A stretch of DNA of 64,000 nucleotides from Dokdonia sinensis (GCF_003688895.1 NZ_REFV01000011.1:1-64000); one strand, 5' to 3'; counted from the first letter of the stretch, positions 35,459 to 44,883 are shown. Notes: a model not told the origin generated them from the sequence alone. Numbers and translations are program-made.

Positions 35459-35590
35459 ATGAAAATCAAAGCACTTATTTTAGGGCTCCTGATCGCTGGA
35501 GCAACGGCATTATCTTACACTGCAATTTCAGACGACAATGCAGAGCAAGCAATCGACAAAACAACCATCAAAGTACCAAGTAAGGAATAA
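35459..35590 (+). CDS. Small secreted peptide, 43 aa
   Basis: An ATG frame with a clear Sec-type signal (MKIKALILGLLIAGATA plus LSYTAIS), an acidic stretch DDNAEQA and a short basic tail, ending at TAA 35588-35590. It overlaps the next gene by 53 bases in another frame. The signal peptide and the clean frame suggest a real gene; it could also be a coupling leader for the membrane protein downstream. Confidence 0.5.
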   Translation: MKIKALILGLLIAGATALSYTAISDDNAEQAIDKTTIKVPSKE

Positions 35591-36110
35591 GCGTAAAGTT
35601 CTTACTGCTGGAACAATTATCGCTGTAGCGATTTTAATTGTTCCTTACTTATGGACGTTATATCAAGGTTTTCCAAATGAAAGAAGTTGGGAAACCTTTT
35701 TTGGTATTTATGATAGCGGTTATTATGAAAGTGTCTACGTTGCCGCTTGGACTCTTTGGGGAAAATTGATTCCACTCTACCTCTTGTTTATTTGGTTCTT
35801 TACTTGTCGCCACTGGTGGTACCACGTTATATTAGTTCCCATTTGTATGTACATTAAACAAATCTTTGACATTTTAAATGATGATTTAAGATTTGCAGAC
35901 AATAATGATATTTTTTATTTAGCTCCTATAATCTTGCTAATGGCAATATTTGTGTATACTATTCGCACAAAAATATTTGATAAAATTCACGGTATTGATT
36001 TAAGCGAGCTCGGAAGAGTATCGCTTAAAGGTAATGTTCAGTTAGAGACCGAAGAAGATGAATTTAGTGATGGTGAAGATGAAGACGAAGAAGACGTATT
36101 TATGGGATAA
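35538..36110 (+). CDS. Multi-pass membrane protein with acidic tail, function unknown
   Basis: 190 residues: basic N-terminus (KQPSKYQVRNKRK), three or four transmembrane helices (about 22-40, 72-90, 93-110, 130-148) and a strongly acidic C-terminus (EEDEFSDGEDEDEEDVFMG). The mapped ATG at 35538 overlaps the small secreted frame; a later start would remove the basic pre-helix segment. No recognised domain. Upstream of ald on the same strand, which has its own -7-like site. Confidence 0.7.
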   Translation: MQSKQSTKQPSKYQVRNKRKVLTAGTIIAVAILIVPYLWTLYQGFPNERSWETFFGIYDSGYYESVYVAAWTLWGKLIPLYLLFIWFFTCRHWWYHVILVPICMYIKQIFDILNDDLRFADNNDIFYLAPIILLMAIFVYTIRTKIFDKIHGIDLSELGRVSLKGNVQLETEEDEFSDGEDEDEEDVFMG

Positions 36111-36151
36111 GCTCATAAAAAACCTAAAATTTTACATTCCCATATAATCCG

Positions 36152-36159
36152 TACTTTTG
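36152..36159 (+). promoter_or_regulatory. Possible -7 element of ald
   Basis: TACTTTTG, 17 bases before the ATG at 36177. Confidence 0.4.
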
Positions 36160-36176
36160 AGCAATTGATCACTTAT

Positions 36177-37376
36177 ATGGATATTACTACTTCTCCATTT
36201 ACCCGAGCGCAACTCCTTCCTCAAGAAGAAATGCTAGAAATCGCCAAAAAAAAGGGCGAACTCTTTATAGGTATTCCAAAAGAGACACATTTTCAAGAAA
36301 AAAGAGTCTGTTTAAATCCAGACGCAGTTGCCGCGCTTACCGCAAATGGACACAGAGTTTTAGTAGAGTCTAAAGCTGGTCAAGGGGCTCGTTATACAGA
36401 TAAAGATTATAGTGAAGCAGGTGCCGAGGTAACAGGAGATACATCAAAAGTCTTTTCCTGTCCTATGATTCTCAAAGTTGAGCCACCTTCACTAGAAGAG
36501 CTCGATATGATGAACCCGCAAACGGTACTCATTTCTGCACTCCAGATAAAAACACAGTCTAAAGATTACTTTGAAAAACTAGCATCTAAAAGAATAACCG
36601 CCCTCGCTTTTGAATTTATAAAAGATGAAGACGGTACATATCCTGCTGTGCGCACTTTGTCTGAGATTGCTGGTACGGCTGCTGTACAGCTCGCCGCCGA
36701 AATTATGAGTAATAGCCATACTGGTAACGGGATGTTATTAGGAAATATTTCTGGCGTACCGCCAGCAGAGATTGTAGTGATAGGCGCAGGAACGGTGGGA
36801 GAATTTGCAACACGATCGGCTATCGGTTTAGGAGCAAATGTTAAGGTTTTTGATAATTCCATAACAAAACTACGATGTTTACAAACTAACGTGGGCAGAC
36901 CACTCTACACCTCTACCATCCAACCTAAAAATTTACTCAAAGCCCTGAAACGCTGTGACGTGGTAATAGGAGCAGTACGAGGTAAGGATAGAGCACCAAT
37001 AGTTGTTTCTGAGGCGATGATCGAGGTGATGAAGAATGGAGCGGTTGCTATAGATGTTAGTATCGATATGGGTGGCTGTTTTGAAACAAGTGAGATAACT
37101 AGCCACGACAAGCCTACCTTTAAAAAACATGGTGTTATCCATTATTGCGTACCTAATATTCCCGCACGATTTGCTCGAACAGCCTCAGTCTCACTTAGTA
37201 ATATCTTTACCCCTTATTTATTAGAAATAGGCGAGCAAGGCGGTATAGAAAACAAGCTCCGTTTTGACAAAGGATTAAAAAATGGGTTGTATTTTTACCA
37301 CGGAATTTTAACTAATAAGTCTGTGGCAGACTGGTTCAACCTTTCCTACCGCGACATCAATCTACTTATCTTTTAA
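36177..37376 (+). CDS. ald: Alanine dehydrogenase
   Basis: 399 residues from the ATG at 36177 (a TTG four codons upstream is also open). Interconverts alanine and pyruvate plus ammonia with NAD. IGIPKETHFQEKRVCLNPDAV is the family N-terminus and VIGAGTVGEFATRSAIGLGANVKVFD the NAD fold; the site Lys and His of the family appear in ILKVEPPS and nearby. It overlaps no neighbour and is three bases before the DUF4258-like gene. Confidence 0.88.
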   Translation: MDITTSPFTRAQLLPQEEMLEIAKKKGELFIGIPKETHFQEKRVCLNPDAVAALTANGHRVLVESKAGQGARYTDKDYSEAGAEVTGDTSKVFSCPMILKVEPPSLEELDMMNPQTVLISALQIKTQSKDYFEKLASKRITALAFEFIKDEDGTYPAVRTLSEIAGTAAVQLAAEIMSNSHTGNGMLLGNISGVPPAEIVVIGAGTVGEFATRSAIGLGANVKVFDNSITKLRCLQTNVGRPLYTSTIQPKNLLKALKRCDVVIGAVRGKDRAPIVVSEAMIEVMKNGAVAIDVSIDMGGCFETSEITSHDKPTFKKHGVIHYCVPNIPARFARTASVSLSNIFTPYLLEIGEQGGIENKLRFDKGLKNGLYFYHGILTNKSVADWFNLSYRDINLLIF

Positions 37377-37379
37377 AAG

Positions 37380-37754
37380 ATGCGATTCATCCACCGCCTC
37401 GGGTATTACCTCGGGGGATTTGCCATAGGTCTTGTAGTTCTTGCTTTTTTCTTAAGTGGTAAACGCGCCAGTTGTTCCTATTTTCCGCAGGCTAGAACCG
37501 TAAAGAATATTTCCATAAAAAAACATACCTACAGTACAGCTGCCGAAGCTACGAGAATGAGTCTCGGTCTTGACACGCTAGCGGTAAATGAACTTATCAA
37601 AACGAGCGAAGTAGATTTTGATAAAAGTGACCAGCGCAAGGAGCCTTGCGGCATCTTTCATTTAGAAAGTGAAGGTGCTTCTGGAAATGTGTATATCCTA
37701 TCGGTTGAAAATTGCTATAAAGAGGCTAAGATTCTTTCGATAGCTAAGAAATAG
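37380..37754 (+). CDS. DUF4258-like membrane-anchored protein
   Basis: 124 residues. One N-terminal transmembrane helix (about 10-27) and an extracytoplasmic domain with several Cys (RASCSYFPQARTVKNI, KEPCGIFHLE, ENCYKEA) that could form disulfides. The LAVNELIKTSEVDFDKS segment fits DUF4258-type proteins placed after ald. Three bases after the ald stop, so one operon. Confidence 0.7.
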   Translation: MRFIHRLGYYLGGFAIGLVVLAFFLSGKRASCSYFPQARTVKNISIKKHTYSTAAEATRMSLGLDTLAVNELIKTSEVDFDKSDQRKEPCGIFHLESEGASGNVYILSVENCYKEAKILSIAKK

Positions 37755-37765
37755 CGGTCTTTTTA

Positions 37766-37781
37766 CGCTTTCGCGAAAGCG
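37766..37781. repeat. Iterated palindrome, intergenic
   Basis: CGCTTTCGCGAAAGCG between the convergent DUF4258-like and proline dehydrogenase genes, where a terminator would be expected. Confidence 0.9.
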
Positions 37782-37813
37782 AACTTCCACACAATACATA
37801 TACTCATCAAAGT

Positions 37814-38983
37814 TTAAAGCTTACGACGTTTCTTCTCTGCTTTGAGCAATTCTAACTCTCTATTCGTCTGTCCTGCTACCGAGGTATTCTCCTCTGCACG
37901 ACGAATGAGATAAGGCATTACATCCTTTACGGGGCCAAAAGGCACATACTTTGCAACATTATAACCATCTGCAGCGAGGTTAAAACTTATGTGGTCGCTC
38001 ATCCCATAAAGTTGGCCAAACCATACTTGATTATCTGTCTTAGGAATATTCATCTCATCCATAATCTGAGTAGCCAGCATACAGCTATCTTCATTATGAG
38101 TTCCTAGGAATATGGAAATATCTTCCAAATGCTCAAACATATAGCGCATCACAGTATTAAAATTATCATCTGTCGCTTGTTTACTCGCGCATATCGGAGT
38201 AGGATATCCCTTTTCTTTGGCGCGTGAATTTTCTTTTTCCATATAAGCGCCGCGCACAATCTTCATTCCTATTTTAAACTTACGTGCCTTTGCTTCTACG
38301 TGTAATTTTTTGAGATAATCAAGACGATCCCAGCGATAGCATTGTAGCGTGTTATAAACCACTACTCGCTCTTTGTTATACTTAGCCATCATTGCCGCTA
38401 CAAGATCATCTGCAGCACCTTGCATCCAGCTTTCTTCACCATCTATAAGTACCTCTATGTCCGATACAGCACAGGCGTTACAGATTATATCAATACGCTC
38501 CACTACACGGTCCCACTCTGAGGATTCACTTATAGAGAGCTCTTTACCTTCGGTCACTTTCTGCCAGAGTGCAAAGCGTCCTACGCCTGTAGGTTTAAAA
38601 ACTACAATGGGCATTGCCTCTTTATCCTTGGCAAAGGCTGTGATCTCTAGTATCTTGTTCATACAGAGTTCAAACTGCTCTTCCTCTTCTTTGCCCTCCA
38701 CAGAAAAATCGAGTACAGAGCTTACTCCCGCTTCATACAACCTATCTACTGTAGGTAAGCAGTCATCCTCGCTCGTCCCACCACAAAAATGGTCAAAAAC
38801 AGTCGCACGTATTAATCCCTCTACAGGTAAATTTGCATTAAGCGCAAACTTCGTCATAGCAGTTCCTATACGAACGAGTGGCTCCTTAGAAATCATCTTA
38901 AATAGGAAGTAAGCGCGTTCGAGTTCGCTATCAGATTTTAGTGCAAATGCACGTTCTGTATTATTAAAGGGAGAAGCTGCCAT
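37814..38983 (-). CDS. Proline dehydrogenase, monofunctional
   Basis: 389 residues from the ATG at 38983. FAD-linked oxidation of proline to pyrroline-5-carboxylate at the membrane. Barrel motifs: ARKFKIGMKIVRGAYMEKE, LGTHNEDSC and QLYGMSDHISFNLA, the latter with the family flavin contacts. No P5C dehydrogenase domain, so not full-length PutA. Divergent from aroB. Confidence 0.9.
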   Translation of the reverse strand: MAASPFNNTERAFALKSDSELERAYFLFKMISKEPLVRIGTAMTKFALNANLPVEGLIRATVFDHFCGGTSEDDCLPTVDRLYEAGVSSVLDFSVEGKEEEEQFELCMNKILEITAFAKDKEAMPIVVFKPTGVGRFALWQKVTEGKELSISESSEWDRVVERIDIICNACAVSDIEVLIDGEESWMQGAADDLVAAMMAKYNKERVVVYNTLQCYRWDRLDYLKKLHVEAKARKFKIGMKIVRGAYMEKENSRAKEKGYPTPICASKQATDDNFNTVMRYMFEHLEDISIFLGTHNEDSCMLATQIMDEMNIPKTDNQVWFGQLYGMSDHISFNLAADGYNVAKYVPFGPVKDVMPYLIRRAEENTSVAGQTNRELELLKAEKKRRKL

Positions 38984-39002
38984 AGCATATTTTTTTGAAT
39001 AA

Positions 39003-39010
39003 CAAATATA
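39003..39010 (-). promoter_or_regulatory. Possible -7 element of the proline dehydrogenase gene
   Basis: TATATTTG on the minus strand, 20 bases before the ATG; no -33 TTG. Confidence 0.35.
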
Positions 39011-39059
39011 ATTCAAACTCCTATTGATTTTGTAATTTGGACGCAAATTTAAATCTATT

Positions 39060-40136
39060 ATGACCCCGATTGCTGCAGCTACTTATGATATCGTTTTCAA
39101 CACAAATGGATACGACCGGCTCAATAAATTGCTTAGAGATAGTACCTACTCTAAGCTTTTTATTATTGTTGATAATCATACCCACGAGCATTGTTTACCC
39201 TCCTTTTTAAGTATGCTTGAAACTGAACTTGAAATGGAGATTGTCGAAGTCCCATCAGGCGAGGAAAACAAAACAATAGACACCTGCGTACAAGTCTGGG
39301 AAGCCCTTGCAGATCTAAATGCAGATAGGAAAGCACTCATCATTAATGTAGGCGGTGGCGTTGTTACAGATCTGGGAGGATTTATCGCTAGTACTTTTAA
39401 GCGCGGAATGGATTTTATCAATATCCCTACTTCCCTACTATCTATGGTCGATGCCTCTGTGGGCGGAAAAACGGGTGTAGATTTAGGCTCACTTAAGAAT
39501 CTTGTAGGTGTCATTAACAATCCGGAAATGGTACTTATAGATGCTGGATTTCTAGCAACCTTGCCTCAAAACGAAATGCGCTCTGGCCTCGCCGAAATGT
39601 ATAAACACGGTCTTATTGCAGATAAAAATTACTGGGAAAAGCTTTCAAACCTTGAGGCAATGACATCAGATGATTTAAACCATTTAATATACGAAAGTGT
39701 CATCATTAAAAATACAATTGTCCTTGAAGATCCCAGAGAACAAGGGAAGCGCAAGACTTTAAACTACGGTCACACACTAGGGCACGCCATTGAGTCGTAT
39801 TGCTTGAGCTCTGAGAATCGCAAGACCTTATTGCACGGAGAAGCTATTGCGATAGGAATGATTTTAGAATCATTTATTTCAGAAACATTATGTGGGTTTC
39901 CCAGCGATGATTTAAAAAACGTGACAAATATCCTGCTCAATATGTATGAGAACGTTGATTTTGACCAAAATGAAATTGACCACATTATCAAACTCCTAAA
40001 ATACGATAAGAAAAATGCTAACGGCATTATAAATTTTGTTTTACTTGAAGATATAGGAAAGGCCGTTGTAGATAAGCAGGTATCTAATGATTTGATAAAG
40101 AAAGCATTTGAGTATTACGCTTTCGCAAAAGCGTAA
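39060..40136 (+). CDS. aroB: 3-dehydroquinate synthase
   Basis: 358 residues; second shikimate step, NAD and metal dependent. GGGVVTDLGGFIASTFKRG (NAD), PTSLLSMVDASVGGKTGVD, the zinc ligands in RSGLAEMYKHGLI and LNYGHTLGHAIE. The last residues YAFAKA and the stop are encoded by a near-perfect iterated palindrome (40117-40134), so the very end of the protein looks set by the repeat. Confidence 0.95.
   Translation: MTPIAAATYDIVFNTNGYDRLNKLLRDSTYSKLFIIVDNHTHEHCLPSFLSMLETELEMEIVEVPSGEENKTIDTCVQVWEALADLNADRKALIINVGGGVVTDLGGFIASTFKRGMDFINIPTSLLSMVDASVGGKTGVDLGSLKNLVGVINNPEMVLIDAGFLATLPQNEMRSGLAEMYKHGLIADKNYWEKLSNLEAMTSDDLNHLIYESVIIKNTIVLEDPREQGKRKTLNYGHTLGHAIESYCLSSENRKTLLHGEAIAIGMILESFISETLCGFPSDDLKNVTNILLNMYENVDFDQNEIDHIIKLLKYDKKNANGIINFVLLEDIGKAVVDKQVSNDLIKKAFEYYAFAKA
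40117..40134. repeat. Degenerate iterated palindrome at the aroB 3' end
   Basis: ACGCTTTCGCAAAAGCGT, one change from perfect, ending inside the aroB stop codon region. Confidence 0.75.
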
Positions 40137-40208
40137 CCATCTCATCCACTAGTAAGCCTCTATTGGTTTTTTTCATAACTTTAAGTGCTGACCAATCCCC
40201 TCAATAGT

Positions 40209-40529
40209 ATGAAACGTGTTATTGTAGATTACAAAAAATTAACTCCTGAAGTGCTCTCACTCCTCGTAAATAAATATCCTTATGGATATGATGATGATCA
40301 CGTGATCACCTTTACAAACCATAAAAATGAAAAGGTAGAAGCTGTAGAGGTTCGACTAGAAGATACTATTTATCTTGTAAAAATAAGTGCAAGCCTCCAA
40401 AAGAAGATGGAGTTCTTTACAGACGATGATTACGAAGATGAGGATTACCAAACACCGATTATTGAGCTTCCAGATCCCGAATCTGAAGATGCATCAAATA
40501 CTGAGGGCCAAACTCAAAAAGATGATTAA
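40209..40529 (+). CDS. Conserved small acidic protein
   Basis: 106 residues from the ATG at 40209. MKRVIVDYKKLTPEVLSLLVNKYP then a strand-rich core and an Asp/Glu-rich tail (FFTDDDYEDEDYQTP). I associate this shape with an uncharacterised flavobacterial family found after aroB. Function unknown. Confidence 0.65.
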   Translation: MKRVIVDYKKLTPEVLSLLVNKYPYGYDDDHVITFTNHKNEKVEAVEVRLEDTIYLVKISASLQKKMEFFTDDDYEDEDYQTPIIELPDPESEDASNTEGQTQKDD

Positions 40530-40536
40530 GACACTA

Positions 40537-41055
40537 TTATAGGTAACGCTCCTCTAAAATCTGAATGTGGTGTATCTCGTGACCAGCATTTATAAATCCT
40601 AGTGCCCGCGCACTAAATGCACTCCCACTTCCCATTCCTAAATGCTTTAATTGCTTGTTTGTTAAATTCTCGTATAGCGTAATTGTACTTTCTCTTACTG
40701 CACTATATTCTCGAAGTAGCGAATGCATATTACGAGAAGATGCGTTAGAATTAATAACGTAATCATCTTGCTCAAAACCTGGTAAATTGACCGTTTCCTT
40801 TCGGCTAGAACGTAACGCTCTGTATGAGAAAATACGTTCTGTGTCTATAAGGTGCAATAAAACCTCTTTAGGCGTCCATTTTCCTTGGGCGTAACTGTAT
40901 TCTAACTTGTCTTCTGGGATTTGAGTAAAGAAGGCTATGGTTTCTGCTTTTCCTTTTTCAAGCGCCTCCATAAGCTCTCTGTTACTGTCTACTTTGTCAA
41001 TGTAAAGACTGTAATATGGGTTAAATTCTTCAAGTTTGAGGTCTGTACGTTTCAT
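40537..41055 (-). CDS. DinB-family protein
   Basis: 172 residues of a DinB-type four-helix fold with three spaced His positions (KEVLLHLIDTERIF ... NAGHEIHHIQILEERYL) as metal ligands. Family members include bacillithiol/mycothiol S-transferases; substrate unknown. It is convergent with the 40209 gene, seven bases apart. Confidence 0.85.
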   Translation of the reverse strand: MKRTDLKLEEFNPYYSLYIDKVDSNRELMEALEKGKAETIAFFTQIPEDKLEYSYAQGKWTPKEVLLHLIDTERIFSYRALRSSRKETVNLPGFEQDDYVINSNASSRNMHSLLREYSAVRESTITLYENLTNKQLKHLGMGSGSAFSARALGFINAGHEIHHIQILEERYL

Positions 41056-41094
41056 TCTCAGGTATTTTAGATATCGAAGATAACAGAAAAAATA

Positions 41095-41122
41095 AAGCCA
41101 TCCTCACAAGTGAGAATGGCTT
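41095..41122 (-). terminator. Terminator of lpdA
   Basis: AAGCCAT and ATGGCTT arms with inner CTCAC/GTGAG, then a T-run on the minus strand. Confidence 0.8.
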
Positions 41123-41148
41123 ACTCTTATGATCGGTATTCAATATAA

Positions 41149-42576
41149 TTAAATATGTAACGCTCGATCCTCTGTCGCTGCAAGTGCTGCTTCTTTTACG
41201 GCCTCTGCATACGTAGGGTGTGAGTGACTCATACGTGAAATATCCTCTGCGCTAGCTCTAAACTCCATTGCGGTAACAGCCTCTGCGATAAGGTCTGCTA
41301 CTCGGGCGCCTACCATATGTACTCCTAAAACTTCATCTGTTCTCTTATCTGCTAGAATTTTTACAAAACCGTCTGTGTCTCCACTTGCACGGCTACGTCC
41401 CAAGGCACGCATCGGGAACTGACCTGTTTTATATTCTATTCCTGCTTCTTTTAATTGTTCCTCCGTTTTTCCAACAGATGCTACTTCTGGCCAGGTATAG
41501 ACCACTCCAGGAATCAGGTTATAATCGATATGTGGTTTTTGACCAGCAAGACTTTCGGCTACAACTACGCCTTCTTCTTCTGCTTTGTGGGCTAGCATTG
41601 CTCCTTTTACTACATCGCCTATAGCGTAGATGTTTGAAACATTCGTTTTTAAATGTCCGTCTACTTCTACTCTGCCTCTATCGTCCGTTTTAATACCTAC
41701 AGCGTCAAGATTTAATCCATCTGTGTATGCACGACGACCAACAGAAACTAAAACATAATCTCCTCTAAATTCGACTTCATTGTCTTTTTTGTCCTTAGCT
41801 TTTACAACAACTTCATCGCCCTTGCGCTCCACGGCAGTTACTCCGTGAGATAGAGCAAATTTCATCTTTTGCTTTTTAAATACTTTGAGCATTTCCTTGC
41901 TCTGAGCACCGTCCATCGTTGGGATGATGCGGTCCATATATTCTACTACGGTTACTTCGGCACCTAGGCGTTTGTATACTTGGCCTAGTTCCAGACCGAT
42001 AACTCCACCACCTATAACGATAAGATGTTTTGGTATTTCTTTAAGCTTTAAAGCTTCGGTTGACGTAATGATGCGCTCTTTATCTATTTCAATAAAAGGT
42101 AGCGTGCTAGGTTTAGAACCAGTAGCAATAATGGTGTTTTTTGCTTCAATGGTTTCGGTTTTCCCTTTCGCGGACCCGCCTGCTCGGCCGGCAGGAGCGA
42201 TATCAATATGCGTCGCATCCTTAAATGAGCCGATGCCGTGATACACATCTATCTTGTTCTTGTCCATTAAGAACTCAATACCTTTTGTAGTTTGATCTAC
42301 TACGCCCTGCTTACGAGCAATCATTTTCTCTAAGTTCACCTTTACCTCGCCAGGAATCTCAATTCCGTGCTCCTCAAAGTGCTTTACCGCATCTTCATAA
42401 TGGTGTGAAGAATCAAGTAAGGCTTTAGATGGAATACAACCTACATTCAAGCAGGTTCCTCCTAAAGTATCGTATTTTTCTATAATTGCAGTTTTCATTC
42501 CTAGTTGTGCGCAGCGTATTGCTGCTACATATCCTCCAGGTCCTGATCCTATTACGGCTACATCGTATGTGCTCAT
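41149..42576 (-). CDS. lpdA: Dihydrolipoyl dehydrogenase
   Basis: 475 residues; FAD flavoprotein E3 of 2-oxoacid dehydrogenases. Redox disulfide GGTCLNVGCIPSK (Cys-42, Cys-47), FAD fold GSGPGGYVAAIR, NAD fold IGGGVIGLELGQVYKRLGAE, and HSHPTYAE with the active-site His. A Gly/Ala-rich insertion APAGRAGGSAKGKTE (about residues 128-141) is encoded by a GC-rich repeat (42163-42199) and looks like a repeat landed in a surface loop. Confidence 0.95.
   Translation of the reverse strand: MSTYDVAVIGSGPGGYVAAIRCAQLGMKTAIIEKYDTLGGTCLNVGCIPSKALLDSSHHYEDAVKHFEEHGIEIPGEVKVNLEKMIARKQGVVDQTTKGIEFLMDKNKIDVYHGIGSFKDATHIDIAPAGRAGGSAKGKTETIEAKNTIIATGSKPSTLPFIEIDKERIITSTEALKLKEIPKHLIVIGGGVIGLELGQVYKRLGAEVTVVEYMDRIIPTMDGAQSKEMLKVFKKQKMKFALSHGVTAVERKGDEVVVKAKDKKDNEVEFRGDYVLVSVGRRAYTDGLNLDAVGIKTDDRGRVEVDGHLKTNVSNIYAIGDVVKGAMLAHKAEEEGVVVAESLAGQKPHIDYNLIPGVVYTWPEVASVGKTEEQLKEAGIEYKTGQFPMRALGRSRASGDTDGFVKILADKRTDEVLGVHMVGARVADLIAEAVTAMEFRASAEDISRMSHSHPTYAEAVKEAALAATEDRALHI
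42163..42199. repeat. GC-rich repeat insertion in lpdA
   Basis: CCCTTTCGCGGA, a broken arm of the iterated palindrome, runs into CCCGCCTGCTCGGCCGGCAG and GAGC, a near-palindrome much richer in GC than its surroundings. Confidence 0.6.
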
Positions 42577-42600
42577 AGTGGTGTTTTAAATTTACTATTA

Positions 42601-42608
42601 CAAAGGTA
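42601..42608 (-). promoter_or_regulatory. -7 element of lpdA
   Basis: TACCTTTG on the minus strand, 25 bases before the ATG. Confidence 0.45.
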
Positions 42609-42748
42609 CGATACCCTGTTTGAGTTTAAAAGATTATGATTAGAATATTAGACCGCTTTTGGGCCTAGATTTGAGATGTCAGATTGGAGGGTATCAAGTG
42701 TAGGTTGCAAGAATTTAAGACTAGAATATAAGTTACTGCAAAACAAAA

Positions 42749-42772
42749 AAGGAGCCTTCTTACAGACTCCTT
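42749..42772 (-). terminator. Terminator of the DUF349 gene
   Basis: AAGGAG and CTCCTT arms with further inner pairing, followed by TTTTTT on the minus strand. Confidence 0.75.
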
Positions 42773-42793
42773 ATTACATATTCTTTACAGAAA

Positions 42794-44812
42794 CTAATCG
42801 AGAGTAGCTCTTATTTTGCGCTTCTTAGCCTCCCAAATCGCAAGTTCTTCTTTGTGCTTTGCAATGTTCTTGTGTACTTCCTTTACCATCGGGTTATCAT
42901 CTGGTACGTGCTGGAAAAATCCTAAATTGTTCTCAAGCTGATTGATTTCTGCCTTAATCTCATCTACCTTTTTAGAGAGGAAGAAACTTTCTTTTTCTAA
43001 TGCTCTCTGATCATCTGCCTCTGACATTGCTGCCATACGGTTATCATATTTAATGAGCTCTGCCTCTTTCTTATCAATATCCAACTGATTAAAAAGACCA
43101 TCGAGTGCTTTATTGAACTGCTCGTCGATTTTCTTTTTGGCATACGGCACGCGACCTATTCCTTTCCAGGTGGTGATATGACCTTTAATAGTTTCGAGGT
43201 TTTCTTTGTGATCACCAGCTAGCTTGAGGGCTTTTACCTCTTCTAAAAGCCCGGCTTTCTTCTCGTAAGCTTCTTCTTCCCCAGCGTTTGCTTTATTTTT
43301 TGAAGCGTGCATCCTATCGAAAAAGTGATTACAAGCAGCTTTGAACTGCTTCCAGACTTTATCACTATCCTTACGTGGTACGTGACCTATTTTTTTCCAG
43401 TCTGCCTGGATTTTTTTCATTACCTCAATGGTTGCGGTAAAATCCTCACTGTCTTTGTGCTCCTCTGCAATTTTAATAAGTTCTTTTTTCTTATTGAGGT
43501 TATCGTATTGTTCTTGCTTTTGAGATTTGTAAAAGTTGTTTTTATTGTGATTAAAATCTCTTGTGGCATTTTTAAATGCACTCCAAGTTTCCTCATTAAC
43601 CGCTTGTGGAACTTTTCCAGCTTTAAAGAAAGCTTCGCGTAACGCCTCTACTTCTTTAATTTTATTCTGGATACCATTATGAGACTTTATCGGGTCGTCT
43701 GCCAGCGCTCTTATTTTTGAAATGAGCTCTTGCTTTACCTCTAAATTCCCTTCCCAAGATTTCTCAATCTCCGCCTGTTTTGCATCACGTGCATCGTGTA
43801 TTTTCTTAGTCGCTGCAGAAAACTGGTCCCAGATCTCATCGCTGTATACTTTAGATACGGGACCTATTTCTTCCTTCCACATACGGTGGAGCAGCTGTAG
43901 TTCCTTAAATGCTTTATTTACGTCTGTACCTTGCGCAAGCTCTTCTGCACGCTCAATGAGTGCAACTTTTTTTGACAAATTATCTTCATAGTGCTTATCG
44001 CGGAATTCTCTATTTAAGTGTAACAACTCATAAAAAGCGTCTACATGATGATAATAGTTGTTCCAAACAAGATTATAACGATCTCGCGGAATATTACCCG
44101 CATTATGCCATCGTTCCTGAATATCTTTAAACTTGTTATATGTTGTGTTTACACTTTCTGCACCGCCTAACTCATCGCGCAATTGTTTTACTTCTTCTAC
44201 AAGCGCATTACGTGTCTCTTCGTTTGCTTTTAGATTCTTCTGGCGGTTTTGATAGTACTTAGAGCGTTTGTTACGGTAATCGTAATACACTTCATTGTAG
44301 GCCTTCCTAAGTGGCGCATTGAATCTAAAATCAATAATATTGCCTCCTTCTTCTAAAAATTTTGCCTTTGCCTCTGCCTGTGTCGCATCAAACTGCGCAT
44401 TAATCACAGTATTGATCTCATCAGCTTGACTCTTAATATCCTGAACTGGAAAAGTAGCAACTAGGCTTTGAAGTTCTTCTGTAAGTTCTTCCTTAGACAT
44501 TGTTGTGTAATCCTTTGTTGGGACCTCACGCTTTTCTTTCGGAGCGTCAGCTTCTTTTACTTCTTCAGCATCTTGGGCAGCTTCTGCTACTTCTTTAGCC
44601 TCTTCTTCTACTTGATCATCGATCTTGGGAGCGTCAGCTTCGATTTCGGCTTCTATGGTTTCTGGGGTTGGAAGTTCTGTGGCTTCTGCTTCGGCGGCAA
44701 GCGCAGCAATCTCTTCATTTATTCCTTTTTCAGGTTGAGGCGTCACCTCTTCTGTTTGGGGAATCTCATTTTCAACATTCTCCGTTGCTTTTGGCTTTTT
44801 TTCTTCAGACAT
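42794..44812 (-). CDS. DUF349 repeat protein
   Basis: 672 residues from the ATG at 44812 (MSEEKKPKATENV). The first 120 residues are Glu/Ala-rich and probably disordered; the rest is a series of helical DUF349 units recognised by recurring W-K/H-x-I/A-G-x-V/I-P-R/K (ERWHNAGNIPRDRYN, RMWKEEIGPVSK, ADWKKIGHVPRKDSD, TTWKGIGRVPYAKK). DUF349 proteins are coiled, cytosolic and of unknown function. A near-consensus promoter (TTTG, 18, TATCTTTA at 44846-44874) precedes it. Confidence 0.85.
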   Translation of the reverse strand: MSEEKKPKATENVENEIPQTEEVTPQPEKGINEEIAALAAEAEATELPTPETIEAEIEADAPKIDDQVEEEAKEVAEAAQDAEEVKEADAPKEKREVPTKDYTTMSKEELTEELQSLVATFPVQDIKSQADEINTVINAQFDATQAEAKAKFLEEGGNIIDFRFNAPLRKAYNEVYYDYRNKRSKYYQNRQKNLKANEETRNALVEEVKQLRDELGGAESVNTTYNKFKDIQERWHNAGNIPRDRYNLVWNNYYHHVDAFYELLHLNREFRDKHYEDNLSKKVALIERAEELAQGTDVNKAFKELQLLHRMWKEEIGPVSKVYSDEIWDQFSAATKKIHDARDAKQAEIEKSWEGNLEVKQELISKIRALADDPIKSHNGIQNKIKEVEALREAFFKAGKVPQAVNEETWSAFKNATRDFNHNKNNFYKSQKQEQYDNLNKKKELIKIAEEHKDSEDFTATIEVMKKIQADWKKIGHVPRKDSDKVWKQFKAACNHFFDRMHASKNKANAGEEEAYEKKAGLLEEVKALKLAGDHKENLETIKGHITTWKGIGRVPYAKKKIDEQFNKALDGLFNQLDIDKKEAELIKYDNRMAAMSEADDQRALEKESFFLSKKVDEIKAEINQLENNLGFFQHVPDDNPMVKEVHKNIAKHKEELAIWEAKKRKIRATLD

Positions 44813-44883
44813 TTCTTTCAATGTTAAGGTTCTTGAATAAGGGTCTAAAGATACTAATACCATACGAAATACAAACTTCTGGG

